Part shown: positions 51,546-61,149 of the stretch, piece after piece | Position numbering within the stretch: the stretch's first letter is position 1 | Layout: every line of letters begins with the position of its first letter | Assembly: GCF_013359685.1 (NCBI RefSeq) | Contig: NZ_JABFMV010000009.1 | Span: forward strand, 62,001-126,000 | Origin: Leifsonia sp. C5G2 | GTDB lineage: Bacteria > Actinomycetota > Actinomycetes > Actinomycetales > Microbacteriaceae | Length of the DNA stretch: 64,000 nt | Direction of reading: 5' to 3' | The notes under the pieces: model-generated | What the model saw: the letters and a program-made list of their open reading frames with translations, nothing else | Told to the model about the DNA's origin: nothing | Databases searched by the model: none | Program-made: the position numbers and the translations under genes

Positions 51546-54500
51546 ATGGACGTCCTCCTCGACCTGCCGGTGGCCGCCGCCGTGCTCGACCTGGACGGGG
51601 TGCTCACGCTCACCCGCGACCTGCACGCGCGCGCATGGACCGCGCTCTTCCAGGAGGAGCTGCCCCGGCTCGCGCCGGACGCCGCACCGTTCGCGCCGGC
51701 CGACTACGAGCGCTGGGTGGACGGGCGGGGCCGGGAGGACGGCATCCGGACCTTCCTCGCCTCCCGCGGGATCGACGGCGAGCGCGCTCCGGCAGCACTC
51801 GTGGTCCGGCTGGCCGAGAGGAAGCAGCGGCTGTTCCAGGATCTGCTGAGCGGATCCGACAGCATCCCGCTGGTCCCGGGGGCCGTGCCCTTCCTCACGG
51901 CGCTCCGGGCGGCCGGGATCCGGATCGCGGTGGCGACGGCGAGCCGCAACGCCCAGGCGATCCTCGACCGGACGCCGTTCCGGCCGTTCCTCGACGCGGT
52001 GGTCGACGGCGAGGTCGCCCGCGAGCTGAGGCTGGCGTCCAAGCCCGACCCGGCACTGTTCCTCGAGGCCTGCCGGCGGCTCGGCGTGCGGGCGGGTGAC
52101 GCCCTGCTCGTGGAGGACTCGGAGGCCGGTGCCTGCGCCGCCCGCGCCGGCGGGTTCGGTCTCGTCGTCGGCATCGCACCGACGCCGCGCCGCGCGGCCG
52201 CCCTCCGCCGGGCCGGGGCGGACACGACCGTCCCCGACCTCGGCACGCTCGGGGCGACGGCGTCGGCCCGCATCGTCCGCACCGGGCCACCGGACAGCTG
52301 GGTGCTGGAGTTCGCCGGCTACGACCCTGCCGCAGAGGGCACGAGGGAGAGCCTGTGCACGCTGTCGAGCGGCTACCAGGCCGTCCGCGGCGCGGCCGAG
52401 GAGGCCACGGCGGGCGGCGTCCACCATCCCGCCGTCTCCCTCGCCGGGGTGTACGACACCTCGGGGGACACTCCGGACGCCGACGACCGGCTGGTCGACG
52501 CGCCGAACTGGCTGCCGCTCCTCATCCGCATCGACGACGCGGACTGGTTCCGCATCGACGACGCCGACCTGGTCGCCTTCCGGCAGGACCTCGACCTCCG
52601 CCAGGGGGTGCTCCGCCGCACGGTCGTCGTGCGCGACGAGCGCGGCCGCGAGACCGCCATCCGGTTCCGCCGCATCGTCTCGCAGGCGGTGCCCCGGCTC
52701 GCCGCCATGGAGGCCACCGTCACGGCACGCGGCTGGAGCGGCCGACTCACCGTGCGGTCCGGAATCGACGCCTCGCCCACCCGCACCGCGGCGCGCCGGC
52801 TGTCGGAGGTCTCGCCCGACACCCTCCTCTGCACCGTGGAGACCCCCGGCTCCGGAGTGCACATCGGCCTGGCCGTGCGGACGCAGGTGTTCCGAGACGG
52901 CGACCCGGTCACGGAACCGCCGCACATCGTCCAGGACGGTCCGACCCTCTTCCACGAGTTCGCCGTCGACCTCGGGGACGGCCGGAGCGTAACCGTCGAG
53001 AAGGTCGTGTCGGTGAGCACATCGCGCGACCGCGCCATCCGCTCGGCCGCGGAGGCCGCCCAAGGGACGCTCGCGCGGGCACCGCGGTTCGCGCGGCTGC
53101 TCGACGACCATGCCGAGGCATGGGAGCGGCTCTGGACCGATTTCGCCTGTGAGATCCGCCCGCAGGGCGAGATCGATCTCGCCCTGCACCTGAACACCTT
53201 CCACCTGCTGCAGACGCTCGCCGGCGTCGACTCCGACCTCGACGCAGGCGTCCCCGCGCGCGGCCTCAATGCGGAGGGCTACGGCGGCCACGTCTTCTGG
53301 GACGAGCTCTTCGTCTACCCCGTGCTCACGCTCCGCCGCCCCGCGCTCACTCGCGCGCTGCTCGGCTACCGGACGCGCAGGCTCCCCGCCGCTCGTGTCG
53401 CGGCGGCCGAGGCGGGGCATGCCGGCGCCTGCTTCCCCTGGCAGAGCGCGACGACCGGGGAGGACGTCACGCCCGACCGGCTCCTGAACCCGCTCACCGG
53501 ATCCTGGATGCCCGACCACTCGCACCTGCAGCGGCACGTCGGCCTCGGCATCGCCTACAGCGTGTGGCAGTACTACCAGCTGACCGGCGACGCCGACTAC
53601 CTCGCGGAGGAGGGGGCGGAGCTCATCGTCGACATCGCCCGCTACTTCGCCTCCCTCGCCGAGTGGGACGAGGCCTCCGGGCGCTACTCGATCGCCGGGG
53701 TCATGGGACCCGACGAGTTCCACGACGGACCGCCGGAGCAGCCGGGCGCAGGCCTGACCGACAATGTGTACACGAACGTGATGACGGCGTGGGTGCTGCT
53801 GCGGGCGGTGGACACGGCGCGCATCCTGTCCGTGCGCCCGGACGCGTCCGCATACGCGTCGCTCTCGTTCTCGTCCGGGGAGGTCGAGCGCTGGTCGCAC
53901 ATCGCCAAGCGGCTCAGGATCGTGTTCAACGCCGACGGCACGCTGTCCCAGTTCGCCGGCTACGACCGCCTGGCGCCCCTCGATCTGGATGCCTACCGCC
54001 GCCGGTACCCGAGCATCCAGCGCCTCGACCTGATCCTGAATGCGGAGGGCGACAGCACCGACCGGTACCAGGTCTCCAAGCAGCCGGACTCGCTGATGCT
54101 GCTGTACCTGTTCTCGGCGGAGGAGCTCCGCGAGCTGCTGAAACACCTGGGGTACCCGCTCGACGCCGACGCGATCGTGCGCACGGTCGAACGGTACTCG
54201 CGCACGTCGACGTACGGGTCGACGCTCTCGAACGTGGTGCATTCATGGCTGGAGGCCCGGCGCGACCGCAGCCGGTCGTGGGAGTTCCTGGAGCGGACGC
54301 TGCAGAGCGATCTCTCCGACATCCAGGGCGGGACGACGAAGCACGGCATCCACCTGGCGGCGATGGCCGGTTCCGTCGACCTGCTGACCCGGTGCTACGC
54401 GGGTCTCGAGGCGCGGGCGGACATGCTCTGGTTCCATCCGCTCCTGCCCGCGGAACTCGACTCCCTCGCGTTCACCGTCGTCTACCGCGACCATCGGCTG

Positions 54501-54629
54501 GGGGTGACCATCACCCAGGACCTGCTGCGGATCGCCTCGGCGCCCGGCTTCGCCGACCCGGTCCGGATCGTCGTCGAGGGGCAGCCGGTGCTGCTCCACA
54601 CCGGCGAGACGCGCGAACTGGAGCTGTGA
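51546..54629 (+). CDS. HAD beta-phosphoglucomutase - GH65 disaccharide phosphorylase fusion
   Basis: A 1027-aa two-enzyme chain. The N-terminal ~240 residues are a HAD-family beta-phosphoglucomutase: VLDLDGVLT with the nucleophile Asp, VATASRNAQAIL, SKPDPALFLEAC and VEDSEAGACAA. The rest is a GH65 phosphorylase, with GYGGHVFWDELFVYPVLTLR and the catalytic glutamate in GVMGPDEFHDG. The pair would phosphorolyse an alpha-linked disaccharide (trehalose, kojibiose or a relative) to beta-glucose 1-phosphate and convert it to glucose 6-phosphate on one protein. The ATG at 51546 is preceded by GGAGGAGC. The exact disaccharide is undecided. It complements the GH15 enzyme at 34.6-36.4 kb. Confidence 0.88.
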   Translation: MDVLLDLPVAAAVLDLDGVLTLTRDLHARAWTALFQEELPRLAPDAAPFAPADYERWVDGRGREDGIRTFLASRGIDGERAPAALVVRLAERKQRLFQDLLSGSDSIPLVPGAVPFLTALRAAGIRIAVATASRNAQAILDRTPFRPFLDAVVDGEVARELRLASKPDPALFLEACRRLGVRAGDALLVEDSEAGACAARAGGFGLVVGIAPTPRRAAALRRAGADTTVPDLGTLGATASARIVRTGPPDSWVLEFAGYDPAAEGTRESLCTLSSGYQAVRGAAEEATAGGVHHPAVSLAGVYDTSGDTPDADDRLVDAPNWLPLLIRIDDADWFRIDDADLVAFRQDLDLRQGVLRRTVVVRDERGRETAIRFRRIVSQAVPRLAAMEATVTARGWSGRLTVRSGIDASPTRTAARRLSEVSPDTLLCTVETPGSGVHIGLAVRTQVFRDGDPVTEPPHIVQDGPTLFHEFAVDLGDGRSVTVEKVVSVSTSRDRAIRSAAEAAQGTLARAPRFARLLDDHAEAWERLWTDFACEIRPQGEIDLALHLNTFHLLQTLAGVDSDLDAGVPARGLNAEGYGGHVFWDELFVYPVLTLRRPALTRALLGYRTRRLPAARVAAAEAGHAGACFPWQSATTGEDVTPDRLLNPLTGSWMPDHSHLQRHVGLGIAYSVWQYYQLTGDADYLAEEGAELIVDIARYFASLAEWDEASGRYSIAGVMGPDEFHDGPPEQPGAGLTDNVYTNVMTAWVLLRAVDTARILSVRPDASAYASLSFSSGEVERWSHIAKRLRIVFNADGTLSQFAGYDRLAPLDLDAYRRRYPSIQRLDLILNAEGDSTDRYQVSKQPDSLMLLYLFSAEELRELLKHLGYPLDADAIVRTVERYSRTSTYGSTLSNVVHSWLEARRDRSRSWEFLERTLQSDLSDIQGGTTKHGIHLAAMAGSVDLLTRCYAGLEARADMLWFHPLLPAELDSLAFTVVYRDHRLGVTITQDLLRIASAPGFADPVRIVVEGQPVLLHTGETRELEL

Positions 54630-54740
54630 GTCGGCACCCGCATCCCGAGGGACTTTCTGCCCTCCCCGCGGCAGTGGCCCGGCGGGTTCACTCGGCACGA
54701 ACCGAACCCACCGCCTCCCAACCGAAGGTCGAGGAATGAA

Positions 54741-55910
54741 ATGAGCGTTCGAGCACGTGTCATCCGTCTGGTCGCGCTGACCGCCCTGGCGGGCGCCGTC
54801 GCCGTCGGCATCGGCGGCGCCACCGCCGCCACGGCCCGGCTGGCCGTGAACGACGGCCCCGGTCCGCACCTCTACAGCGGGACCTCCGTCGACGTCTCCG
54901 ACACCGTCGACGGCGACGTCTACGCCGCCGCGCAGAGCGTCACCATCAGCGGCGACGTCACGGGCGACGTGATCGCGGCCGCGCAGACGATCACGATCAC
55001 CGGCCGGGTGGACGGCAACCTCCGGCTCGCCGCCCAGACCGTGACCATCAACGGCGAGGTGACCCGCAGTGCCACCGTCTTCGGGGCGGACCTCGTGGTC
55101 GCCCGCGACGCCCAGGTGGGCAACGACATCGTGGCGACCGTGGCCACGGCGCGGATCTCCGGGGATGTCGGCCGGGACCTCCTGCTGAGCGTCGGCGACC
55201 TCCGCATCGACGGAACGGTCGGCGGGGACGTCACCTACTCCAGCAGCAACACCGCGCGCATCGCCGACGGCGCCGTGTCGGGCACGGTGGAGCACGTCGA
55301 ACCGCAACCGGCGCAGCGGGTGGAGATCTCGCCGTGGGCGGTGGTGCTCGGCTGGGCGCTCGGGCTGCTGTACGCGCTCATCGCCCTGAGCATCGTCACG
55401 GTCGCCGCGGGCCTGCTCGTGCCGCGCTGGCTGCACCGCGTGACGGACGAGCTCATCCCGTCGCCCTGGCGGGCGCTGCTGGTCGGCTTCGTCGCCTCCA
55501 TCGTGGTGCCGTTCGCACTGCTCTTCCTGCTGGTGACGATCATCGGTGCGCCGCTCGCGCTGGCCGGGCTGCTGATCTGGATCGTGCTGACGCTCGCCAC
55601 GTTCCTCGTGAGCTCCTACTACCTGGGCCGGCTGGTGCTCCGTGGGCGGCCGCATCCCGTGCTCACGTCGTTCCTCGGCGGCGTCATCCTGATCGCGGCG
55701 CTGCAGGTGCCGTGGCTGAACATCCTGGTCTGGCTGGCCATGGTGTTCTTCGGGCTGGGCGCCGAGCTCCTGCACCTGCGGCGGCTGCGGCCGTGGAGCC
55801 TGCCGCCCGCGCCGGAGCCGGTGGCGGCAGAGCCGGTTGCACCGGTGACTCCCGCCGCGCCGACCGCGCCGGTCGCGCCCGCGCCGGGCGACGACCCGCT
55901 CGCGCGGTAG
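54741..55910 (+). CDS. polymer-forming (bactofilin-like) membrane protein
   Basis: A 389-aa protein with a signal peptide (LVALTALAGAVAVGIGGATA), then a right-handed beta-helix-like region of short repeats (VDGDVYAAAQSVTISGDVTG; then DVIAAAQTITITGRVDG and NLRLAAQTVTINGEV). Four hydrophobic helices and a proline/alanine tail follow. The repeat region resembles bactofilin-type polymer-forming domains but lies outside the membrane here. AGGA lies 7 bases before the ATG. Role unknown, probably envelope structure. Confidence 0.8.
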   Translation: MSVRARVIRLVALTALAGAVAVGIGGATAATARLAVNDGPGPHLYSGTSVDVSDTVDGDVYAAAQSVTISGDVTGDVIAAAQTITITGRVDGNLRLAAQTVTINGEVTRSATVFGADLVVARDAQVGNDIVATVATARISGDVGRDLLLSVGDLRIDGTVGGDVTYSSSNTARIADGAVSGTVEHVEPQPAQRVEISPWAVVLGWALGLLYALIALSIVTVAAGLLVPRWLHRVTDELIPSPWRALLVGFVASIVVPFALLFLLVTIIGAPLALAGLLIWIVLTLATFLVSSYYLGRLVLRGRPHPVLTSFLGGVILIAALQVPWLNILVWLAMVFFGLGAELLHLRRLRPWSLPPAPEPVAAEPVAPVTPAAPTAPVAPAPGDDPLAR

Positions 55911-55918
55911 CGGCGGAT

Positions 55919-55956
55919 GGCTCGTGCCGCATCAGCCCCCTGTTGCGGCACGAGCC
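55919..55956. terminator. strong bidirectional terminator hairpin
   Basis: A perfect 13-bp stem: GGCTCGTGCCGCA (55919-55931) and TGCGGCACGAGCC (55944-55956), with a 12-base loop. It begins 9 bases after the stop of the polymer-forming protein and lies in the space before the convergent GH3 gene. No T-run, which is common in high-GC actinobacteria. Confidence 0.7.
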
Positions 55957-56130
55957 GGTCGCCCTCGAGCGCGATCGTCCACCCCGCTTCGACCGCGGGT
56001 CCAGGTCGCGCCGGCGACCACCGGTCCGTCCACCCCCCCGGGCCGAGACGGACCAGCGTCTCGCTGCGACTCCAGGATGCGGCAGGCGGCGAGCACCCGG
56101 GAAGGGCTTAAGACCCGCGGATCGGGAGGC

Positions 56131-58506
56131 TCAGCCGGCGTGGCCCTGGACGAAACGGGAGGCCGCGATGTCGATCAGCTCCGCATCCGGAATCAGAGGC
56201 GGGATCGCCGGGTCGTCGGGCAGGTCGACGGAGGCCGACAGACGCAGGTCGCGCGACGACGCCCCGACCTCGATCCGGAACTCGCCGCCCTCCCGCCGCC
56301 ACAGCCCCGTGCGCCCGTCGGGCCGCAGCGCATCCGCGTCCCAGTAGGCGAAGTCGCGGCTTTCCAGCGTGAAGGAGACGCGCACCGCCTCGCCCGGCGC
56401 AAGGCGCACCTTCTCGAAGCCGCGCAGCTCGCGGACGGGACGGTGGACCTCCGCCTCCGGGTCGCCGACGTACAGCTGCACGACCTCGGCGCCGGCGCGG
56501 TCGCCGTCGTTGCGCACGGTGGCGGCGACCGTGACCGTGCCGGCGGCCTCATCCACCACGTCCACCGCCAGATCCTCGTAGGAGAAGGAGGTGTACGAGA
56601 GGCCGTGGCCGAACGGGTAACGGACACCGCGCCGCAGCGCGTCGTACCAGCGATAGCCGATGAAGACGCCCTCGCCGTAGAGCACGGTTCCGCGCTCGCC
56701 GATCCAGTTCGGGAACCCCGGGGTGTCCTCGACGGCGAGCGGGAAGGTCTCCGCCGTCCGGCCCGACGGGTTCGTGCGGCCGAACAGCACGTCGGCGACG
56801 GCGTGTCCGGTGCCCTGGCCACCGAGCCACGCCTCCACGATCGCGTCAACGCGGTCGTGCCACGGGTCCATCGCGACCGGGGAGCCGTTCGAGAGCACCA
56901 CGACGAGGGAGGCGCCGGTGCGATCCCGCACGTCGGCGAGCCGCGAGAGCAGCGCGACCTGATCGGCGGGGAGGTCGAGGGAGTCGCGGTCGTTCGCCTC
57001 CTGCTCGTACGAGAGGGGGAGGCCGGCGAAGACGACGATGGTCTCCGCTTTCGCCGCGACCTCGGCGGCCTCGTCGATCAGCCGCTCGGCGGCGGGAGAG
57101 AGCGGGCCGCGGCCGGCGCGCTGCACCGCCTCGGCGAGCTGCAGCTCCTTCGCCAGGGTGGCGGAGCGGCGGGCGACGTTCGGCCGGGTCTCGTCGTGCG
57201 CGATCCCGTGCGCGGCGAGGATGGCGAGGTTGTCGTCCTGATAGGCGTTCCGCGTGGCGTAGACGTAGCCGGGCGCGTACGCGATGCGTTCGCCGGCGAT
57301 GCGGCGGAGGGCCTCGAGCGGCACGTCGACCCGCGTCGGGTCCACGCCGGAGGAGCCGCCGCCCTGGATGCGGGCGTGCTCGGCGAACGCGCCGATCACG
57401 GCGATCGCGCCGCCGTCCGTCTCGGCGAGGGGCAGGGCCGGCGCACCTCGCCCTGCCACCGGCTCGTTTCGCAGCAGCGTGATGCAGGCCGCGGCAGCCT
57501 CGCGCGCGAGCGTGTGGTGCTCGTCGGCGCGGAGCAGGCGCAGCTGCTCGGCGGTCAGCCGGTCGCCCGCGCGGTGGCCGAGCGCCATCACGGGTCCGTC
57601 GACCAGATCGGGGCCCGGGTGGGCGCGGGCGACCAGGGCCAGTACCCGGCGGGCCGCGTCGTCGACGACCGACTCGTCGAGCAGCCCGGCGCGCACGGCG
57701 GCGACGACCTCCGCGTCCGTTCGGCCCTCCTCGCCGGGCATCTCCAGGTCGAGGCCGGCACGGAGCGCCGCCACCCGGTCGTGCACGGCGTTCCAGTCGG
57801 AGACCACCGCGCCGCGGAAGCCCCAGTCCTCCCGCAGCACCTCGGTGAGCAGCCAGCGGTTCTGAGACGCGTGGACCCCGAGAAGCCGGTTGTAGGAGCA
57901 CATGACCGTCCACGGATCGGCCTTGGCGACCACGCGCTCGAACGCGGGGAGGTAGGTTTCGCGCAGGGTGCGCTCGTCCGCGACGACCGAGATCCGCGTC
58001 CGTTCGATCTCCTGGTTGTTCGCGGCGAAGTGCTTGAGCGAGGTGCCGACGCCGGTCGACTGGACGCCCTGCACGTACGCGGCGCCGAGCTCGCCCGAGT
58101 GCAGCGGGTCCTCGGAGAAGTACTCGAAGTTGCGCCCGCACAGCGGCGAGCGCTTCATGTTGACGCCGGGCCCGAGCACGACCTGCACGCCCTCGGCGCG
58201 GGCCTCCTCGCCGATGGCCGCGCCGACCCGGCGCATCAGGTCCCGGTCCCAGGAGGCGCCCATCGCGGAGGCCGTCGGGAATCCGGTGGCGGGCACCCAG
58301 ACCATGTCCACCCCGGTCTCCTTGCGGAGGCCGTGCGGACCGTCGCCCACCTCGATCGCGGGGACGGGCGCGGGAAGCCCAGGCCGGTCGATCGTCTGGG
58401 TGAACCAGTCGTCGACGCCCGAGAGCAGCGACGCCTTCTCCTCCAGCGTGAGCGCGGCGAGGGTCTCTTCGACGTCGAACGGCCGGACGGCCGGCTGCTC
58501 GCTCAC
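56131..58506 (-). CDS. glycoside hydrolase family 3 beta-glucosidase-type enzyme
   Basis: A 791-aa cytoplasmic GH3 enzyme of the three-domain type. The TIM barrel has LTLEEKASLLSG, KHFAANNQE and the nucleophile aspartate in GAVVSDWNAVHD. The (alpha/beta)6 sandwich has EQEANDRDSLDLP, a likely acid/base glutamate region. A C-terminal fibronectin-III-like domain runs from VRYPFGHGLSYTSFSYEDL. It should release a terminal beta-linked sugar from an imported oligosaccharide. The GTG at 58506 overlaps the NagB-like stop (GTGA), so it is the last gene of the ABC importer operon. The residue specificity (glucose, xylose or GlcNAc) is not decided. Confidence 0.87.
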   Translation of the reverse strand: MSEQPAVRPFDVEETLAALTLEEKASLLSGVDDWFTQTIDRPGLPAPVPAIEVGDGPHGLRKETGVDMVWVPATGFPTASAMGASWDRDLMRRVGAAIGEEARAEGVQVVLGPGVNMKRSPLCGRNFEYFSEDPLHSGELGAAYVQGVQSTGVGTSLKHFAANNQEIERTRISVVADERTLRETYLPAFERVVAKADPWTVMCSYNRLLGVHASQNRWLLTEVLREDWGFRGAVVSDWNAVHDRVAALRAGLDLEMPGEEGRTDAEVVAAVRAGLLDESVVDDAARRVLALVARAHPGPDLVDGPVMALGHRAGDRLTAEQLRLLRADEHHTLAREAAAACITLLRNEPVAGRGAPALPLAETDGGAIAVIGAFAEHARIQGGGSSGVDPTRVDVPLEALRRIAGERIAYAPGYVYATRNAYQDDNLAILAAHGIAHDETRPNVARRSATLAKELQLAEAVQRAGRGPLSPAAERLIDEAAEVAAKAETIVVFAGLPLSYEQEANDRDSLDLPADQVALLSRLADVRDRTGASLVVVLSNGSPVAMDPWHDRVDAIVEAWLGGQGTGHAVADVLFGRTNPSGRTAETFPLAVEDTPGFPNWIGERGTVLYGEGVFIGYRWYDALRRGVRYPFGHGLSYTSFSYEDLAVDVVDEAAGTVTVAATVRNDGDRAGAEVVQLYVGDPEAEVHRPVRELRGFEKVRLAPGEAVRVSFTLESRDFAYWDADALRPDGRTGLWRREGGEFRIEVGASSRDLRLSASVDLPDDPAIPPLIPDAELIDIAASRFVQGHAG

Positions 58507-59309
58507 AGCGCGGTCTGCAGCAGGCCGGCGGCGGAGCGGTCCACCAGGAAGCGGGGCGACGCGCACTGCGTGAAGATGGTCGCGGGCCAGTCCGGCTCGT
58601 ACGCCTCGGCGGCCGCCAGCCGGCGGACGGTCGACTGCTTGTGCTCTCCGGTGACGACCATGATGACCGCGCGGGAGAGCTCACGGATGGTGCGGATGCC
58701 GACCGTCACGCCGTAGCGCGGCGCCTCGTCGAGGCTGCGCAGGGTCGGGAAGGTGCCGAGGTTGTCCCGCCGCGTGTCGTCGCCCAGCGCAACGACGCGC
58801 GTCACCGTGTCGGCCGCGGCGCCGACCGGGTTCAGCGCGACATGGCCGTCGGAGGCGCCGGAGGCGAGCAGGAACAGGTCGATCCCTCCGGCCTCCTCGA
58901 GCGAACGGTCGTAGTCGCCGTCGGCCGCACGCGGGTCCGGCGCCCACAGGTTCTCCTGCGGGATGCGGTGACCGGGCCGAGCCACGGCGTTCAGCCGGTC
59001 CAGGATGTCGCGCCGCCCGAAGCCGACGCAGCTGTGCGGAAGCGCCGGGTCGACCGGACGGAAGCCATCGGCCGTCCGCTCCACGTACTCGTCCATCAGC
59101 GCCACGATCACCCGGCTGAGGTCGAGCCCGCGCTCCGCCACGATCGCGGCGAGCTGCTCGTACGTCGTCTGCGGGCTGCGGCCGCTTGGGCAGCCGAGCA
59201 CGAACGTCCGGCCCGCAGCGGACGCCGCCTGGATCGCGTCGGCGATCTGCGTGGCGGCCGCCCGGCCGACGTCGTCCGGGGTGTCGAGGATTTCAGGCGC
59301 GATGCGCAT
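58503..59309 (-). CDS. NagB-family sugar-phosphate isomerase-like protein
   Basis: A 268-aa protein related to glucosamine-6-phosphate deaminase. The N-terminal CPSGRSPQTTYEQL is the phosphate loop and VALMDEY carries the proton-transfer Asp-Glu pair. The signature block reads GASDGHVALNPVG where NagB has GxDGHIAFNEP: the catalytic Asp and His are present but the glutamate is replaced by proline. True amino-sugar deaminase activity is therefore doubtful; a related isomerase or lactonase-type reaction is possible. AAGGAG lies 6 bases before the ATG. Between the permease and GH3 genes. Confidence 0.78.
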   Translation of the reverse strand: MRIAPEILDTPDDVGRAAATQIADAIQAASAAGRTFVLGCPSGRSPQTTYEQLAAIVAERGLDLSRVIVALMDEYVERTADGFRPVDPALPHSCVGFGRRDILDRLNAVARPGHRIPQENLWAPDPRAADGDYDRSLEEAGGIDLFLLASGASDGHVALNPVGAAADTVTRVVALGDDTRRDNLGTFPTLRSLDEAPRYGVTVGIRTIRELSRAVIMVVTGEHKQSTVRRLAAAEAYEPDWPATIFTQCASPRFLVDRSAAGLLQTAL

Positions 59310-59363
59310 CGGGACTCCTTGTCTGGGATGAGGGGCCGGCAGGAGGAAACGGGTCGCGCCCGT

Positions 59364-60176
59364 TCACTCCTTGATCGCGCCGTTGAGCACGCCGCTGATG
59401 AAGTGGCGCTGGAAGAACGCGTACAGGACGAGCACCGGCACGGCGACGATGAGCGAACCGGCCGCGAGCAGGTTCACGTCGAGCGTGTTCTTGCCCTGGA
59501 AGACGCCGAGCGCGAGCGTCGCGGGCTGGATCGCCGGGTCGGCGATGAAGACCAGCGAGAGGAAGAAGTCGTTCCACGTCCACATGAACGACAGCAGCGC
59601 AAGCGTCAGCACAGCCGGGCGGGAGATCGGCAGCAGCACCTGCCAGAGGATGCGCCACGACCGGGCGCCGTCCATCTCGGCCGCCTCGATCAGGGACGGC
59701 GGCACCGCGCGGAAGGTGGCCCGCATCCAGAACGCCCCGAAGGGCACGCCCATCCCGATCTGGATGATGATCAGGCCCAGCCACGAGTTCGTCAGGCCCA
59801 TCGCCTGGAACGTGTAGTACAGCGGGATGATGAACACCTCGGCCGAGATCATCAGGCCGAACAGGATGAGCGGGAAGAGCACGCGCTGGCCGGCGACCCC
59901 GAGCACCCCGAAGGCGTAGCCGGAGAGCACGGCGAGCACGACCTGGCCGGCGACCGCGCCGACGGTGATGACCGCGGACGCGAGCATCGCCGGCCCGAAG
60001 GCACCGGCGTTCCAGGCCGTGGCGAAGTTGCTCCACTGCGGGTGCAGCAGGTCGAGCTGACCGCTGCGGGCGGGGCTCAGCGCGGTGAAGAGGAACCACA
60101 CCACGGGGAAGAGGACGAAGATCGAGACCAGGATCAGCACGGAGTGGTTCAGCACGCGCTCGGCGCGGGAGATCAT
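59364..60176 (-). CDS. carbohydrate ABC transporter permease (MalG type)
   Basis: A 270-aa membrane subunit. About six helices, with the EAA loop EAAEMDGARSWRILWQVLLP, which contacts the ATPase. It starts within the stop of the MalF-type gene (ATGA, 60173-60176). The shared MsiK-type ATPase expected for this family is not in the window. Confidence 0.88.
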   Translation of the reverse strand: MISRAERVLNHSVLILVSIFVLFPVVWFLFTALSPARSGQLDLLHPQWSNFATAWNAGAFGPAMLASAVITVGAVAGQVVLAVLSGYAFGVLGVAGQRVLFPLILFGLMISAEVFIIPLYYTFQAMGLTNSWLGLIIIQIGMGVPFGAFWMRATFRAVPPSLIEAAEMDGARSWRILWQVLLPISRPAVLTLALLSFMWTWNDFFLSLVFIADPAIQPATLALGVFQGKNTLDVNLLAAGSLIVAVPVLVLYAFFQRHFISGVLNGAIKE

Positions 60177-61144
60177 GCGTTCTTCTCCTCGGAGAGTCGG
60201 GTGATGACGACGGCGACCACCAGGCAGACGACCGCCAGGATGATGCCGATCGCCGCGGCCATCCCGACGTCCGGGTTCAGGAACGCCTTGCGGTAGAGCA
60301 GCAGCGCCGGGGTCGTGGTGGAGCTGCCCGGGCCGCCCTGCGTGGTCACCCAGACCAGGTCGAACGCCCGCAGCGCCCCGGTCACGGTCAGCGTGAGCGC
60401 GACGGCCACCTGGCCCTTGAGGCTCGGCAGGGTGATGGAGAAGAACTCGCGGATCGGTCCGGCCCCGTCGATGCGGGCCTGCTCGAACAGCTCGTTCGGC
60501 ACGGCGGCGACCCCGGCGACGAACAGGACCATGCACAGGCCCATCGCGGTCCAGGTGCCGATGACGCCGAGCGCGGGGAGGGCCCAGGTGAAGTCGCCGA
60601 GCCAGTTCTTGGCCAGGTCGCCGAGGCCGACCGCTCGCAGGGCCGAGTTGAGCGGGCCGTCCGGTCCGTAGATGCGCTTCCAGATCACGGCGACGACGAC
60701 GCTCGTCAGCACCTGCGGCAGGAACAGCAGCCAGCGGTAGACGCCGCTCCCGGTCATCTTCCCGCGGCCGAGCAGCGCAGCCGACAGGAGGCCCAGCGCG
60801 ATCGGGATGAGGGCGAAGAAGACGACGAGCACCAGCACGTGACCGAGCGACTCGAGCAGAGCGGGATCGGTGAAGAACGACACGTAGTTGCTGAGGCCGA
60901 CCCACTGGGCGGCGCTCACGCCGTCCCAGCTGTAGAAGGAGTAGTTGAGGCTCTGCAGGATCGGCACCAGCACCACGAACCCGTAGAACAGCAGGGCGGG
61001 GGCGGCGAAGGCGAGGCCGAGCCAGCGGCGCCGGCGCGCCCGCGGCGACAGCGCCCGCGCGCGGGACCGGGCCGACCGGCCCCGCGCCGCCGGTGCAGCG
61101 GCCGGGGCGTCCGGCCGCTGCACCAGTTGCGAGGAGGAGGACAT
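60173..61144 (-). CDS. carbohydrate ABC transporter permease (MalF type)
   Basis: A 323-aa membrane subunit. An alanine/arginine-rich cytoplasmic lead is followed by helices and the EAA loop QARIDGAGPIREFFSITLPS. It begins 5 bases after the binding-protein stop. Partner of the MalG-type permease and binding protein in one importer. Confidence 0.88.
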   Translation of the reverse strand: MSSSSQLVQRPDAPAAAPAARGRSARSRARALSPRARRRRWLGLAFAAPALLFYGFVVLVPILQSLNYSFYSWDGVSAAQWVGLSNYVSFFTDPALLESLGHVLVLVVFFALIPIALGLLSAALLGRGKMTGSGVYRWLLFLPQVLTSVVVAVIWKRIYGPDGPLNSALRAVGLGDLAKNWLGDFTWALPALGVIGTWTAMGLCMVLFVAGVAAVPNELFEQARIDGAGPIREFFSITLPSLKGQVAVALTLTVTGALRAFDLVWVTTQGGPGSSTTTPALLLYRKAFLNPDVGMAAAIGIILAVVCLVVAVVITRLSEEKNA

Positions 61145-61149
61145 CGGCC

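Noticed and set aside
51324-54242. Minus-strand 972-codon open frame opposite the GH65 fusion
   Set aside because: Antisense shadow of a gene with catalytic motifs for two enzymes; no domain recognisable in it.
55924-58716. Plus-strand 930-codon open frame opposite GH3
   Set aside because: Shadow frame, and it also runs through the terminator hairpin.
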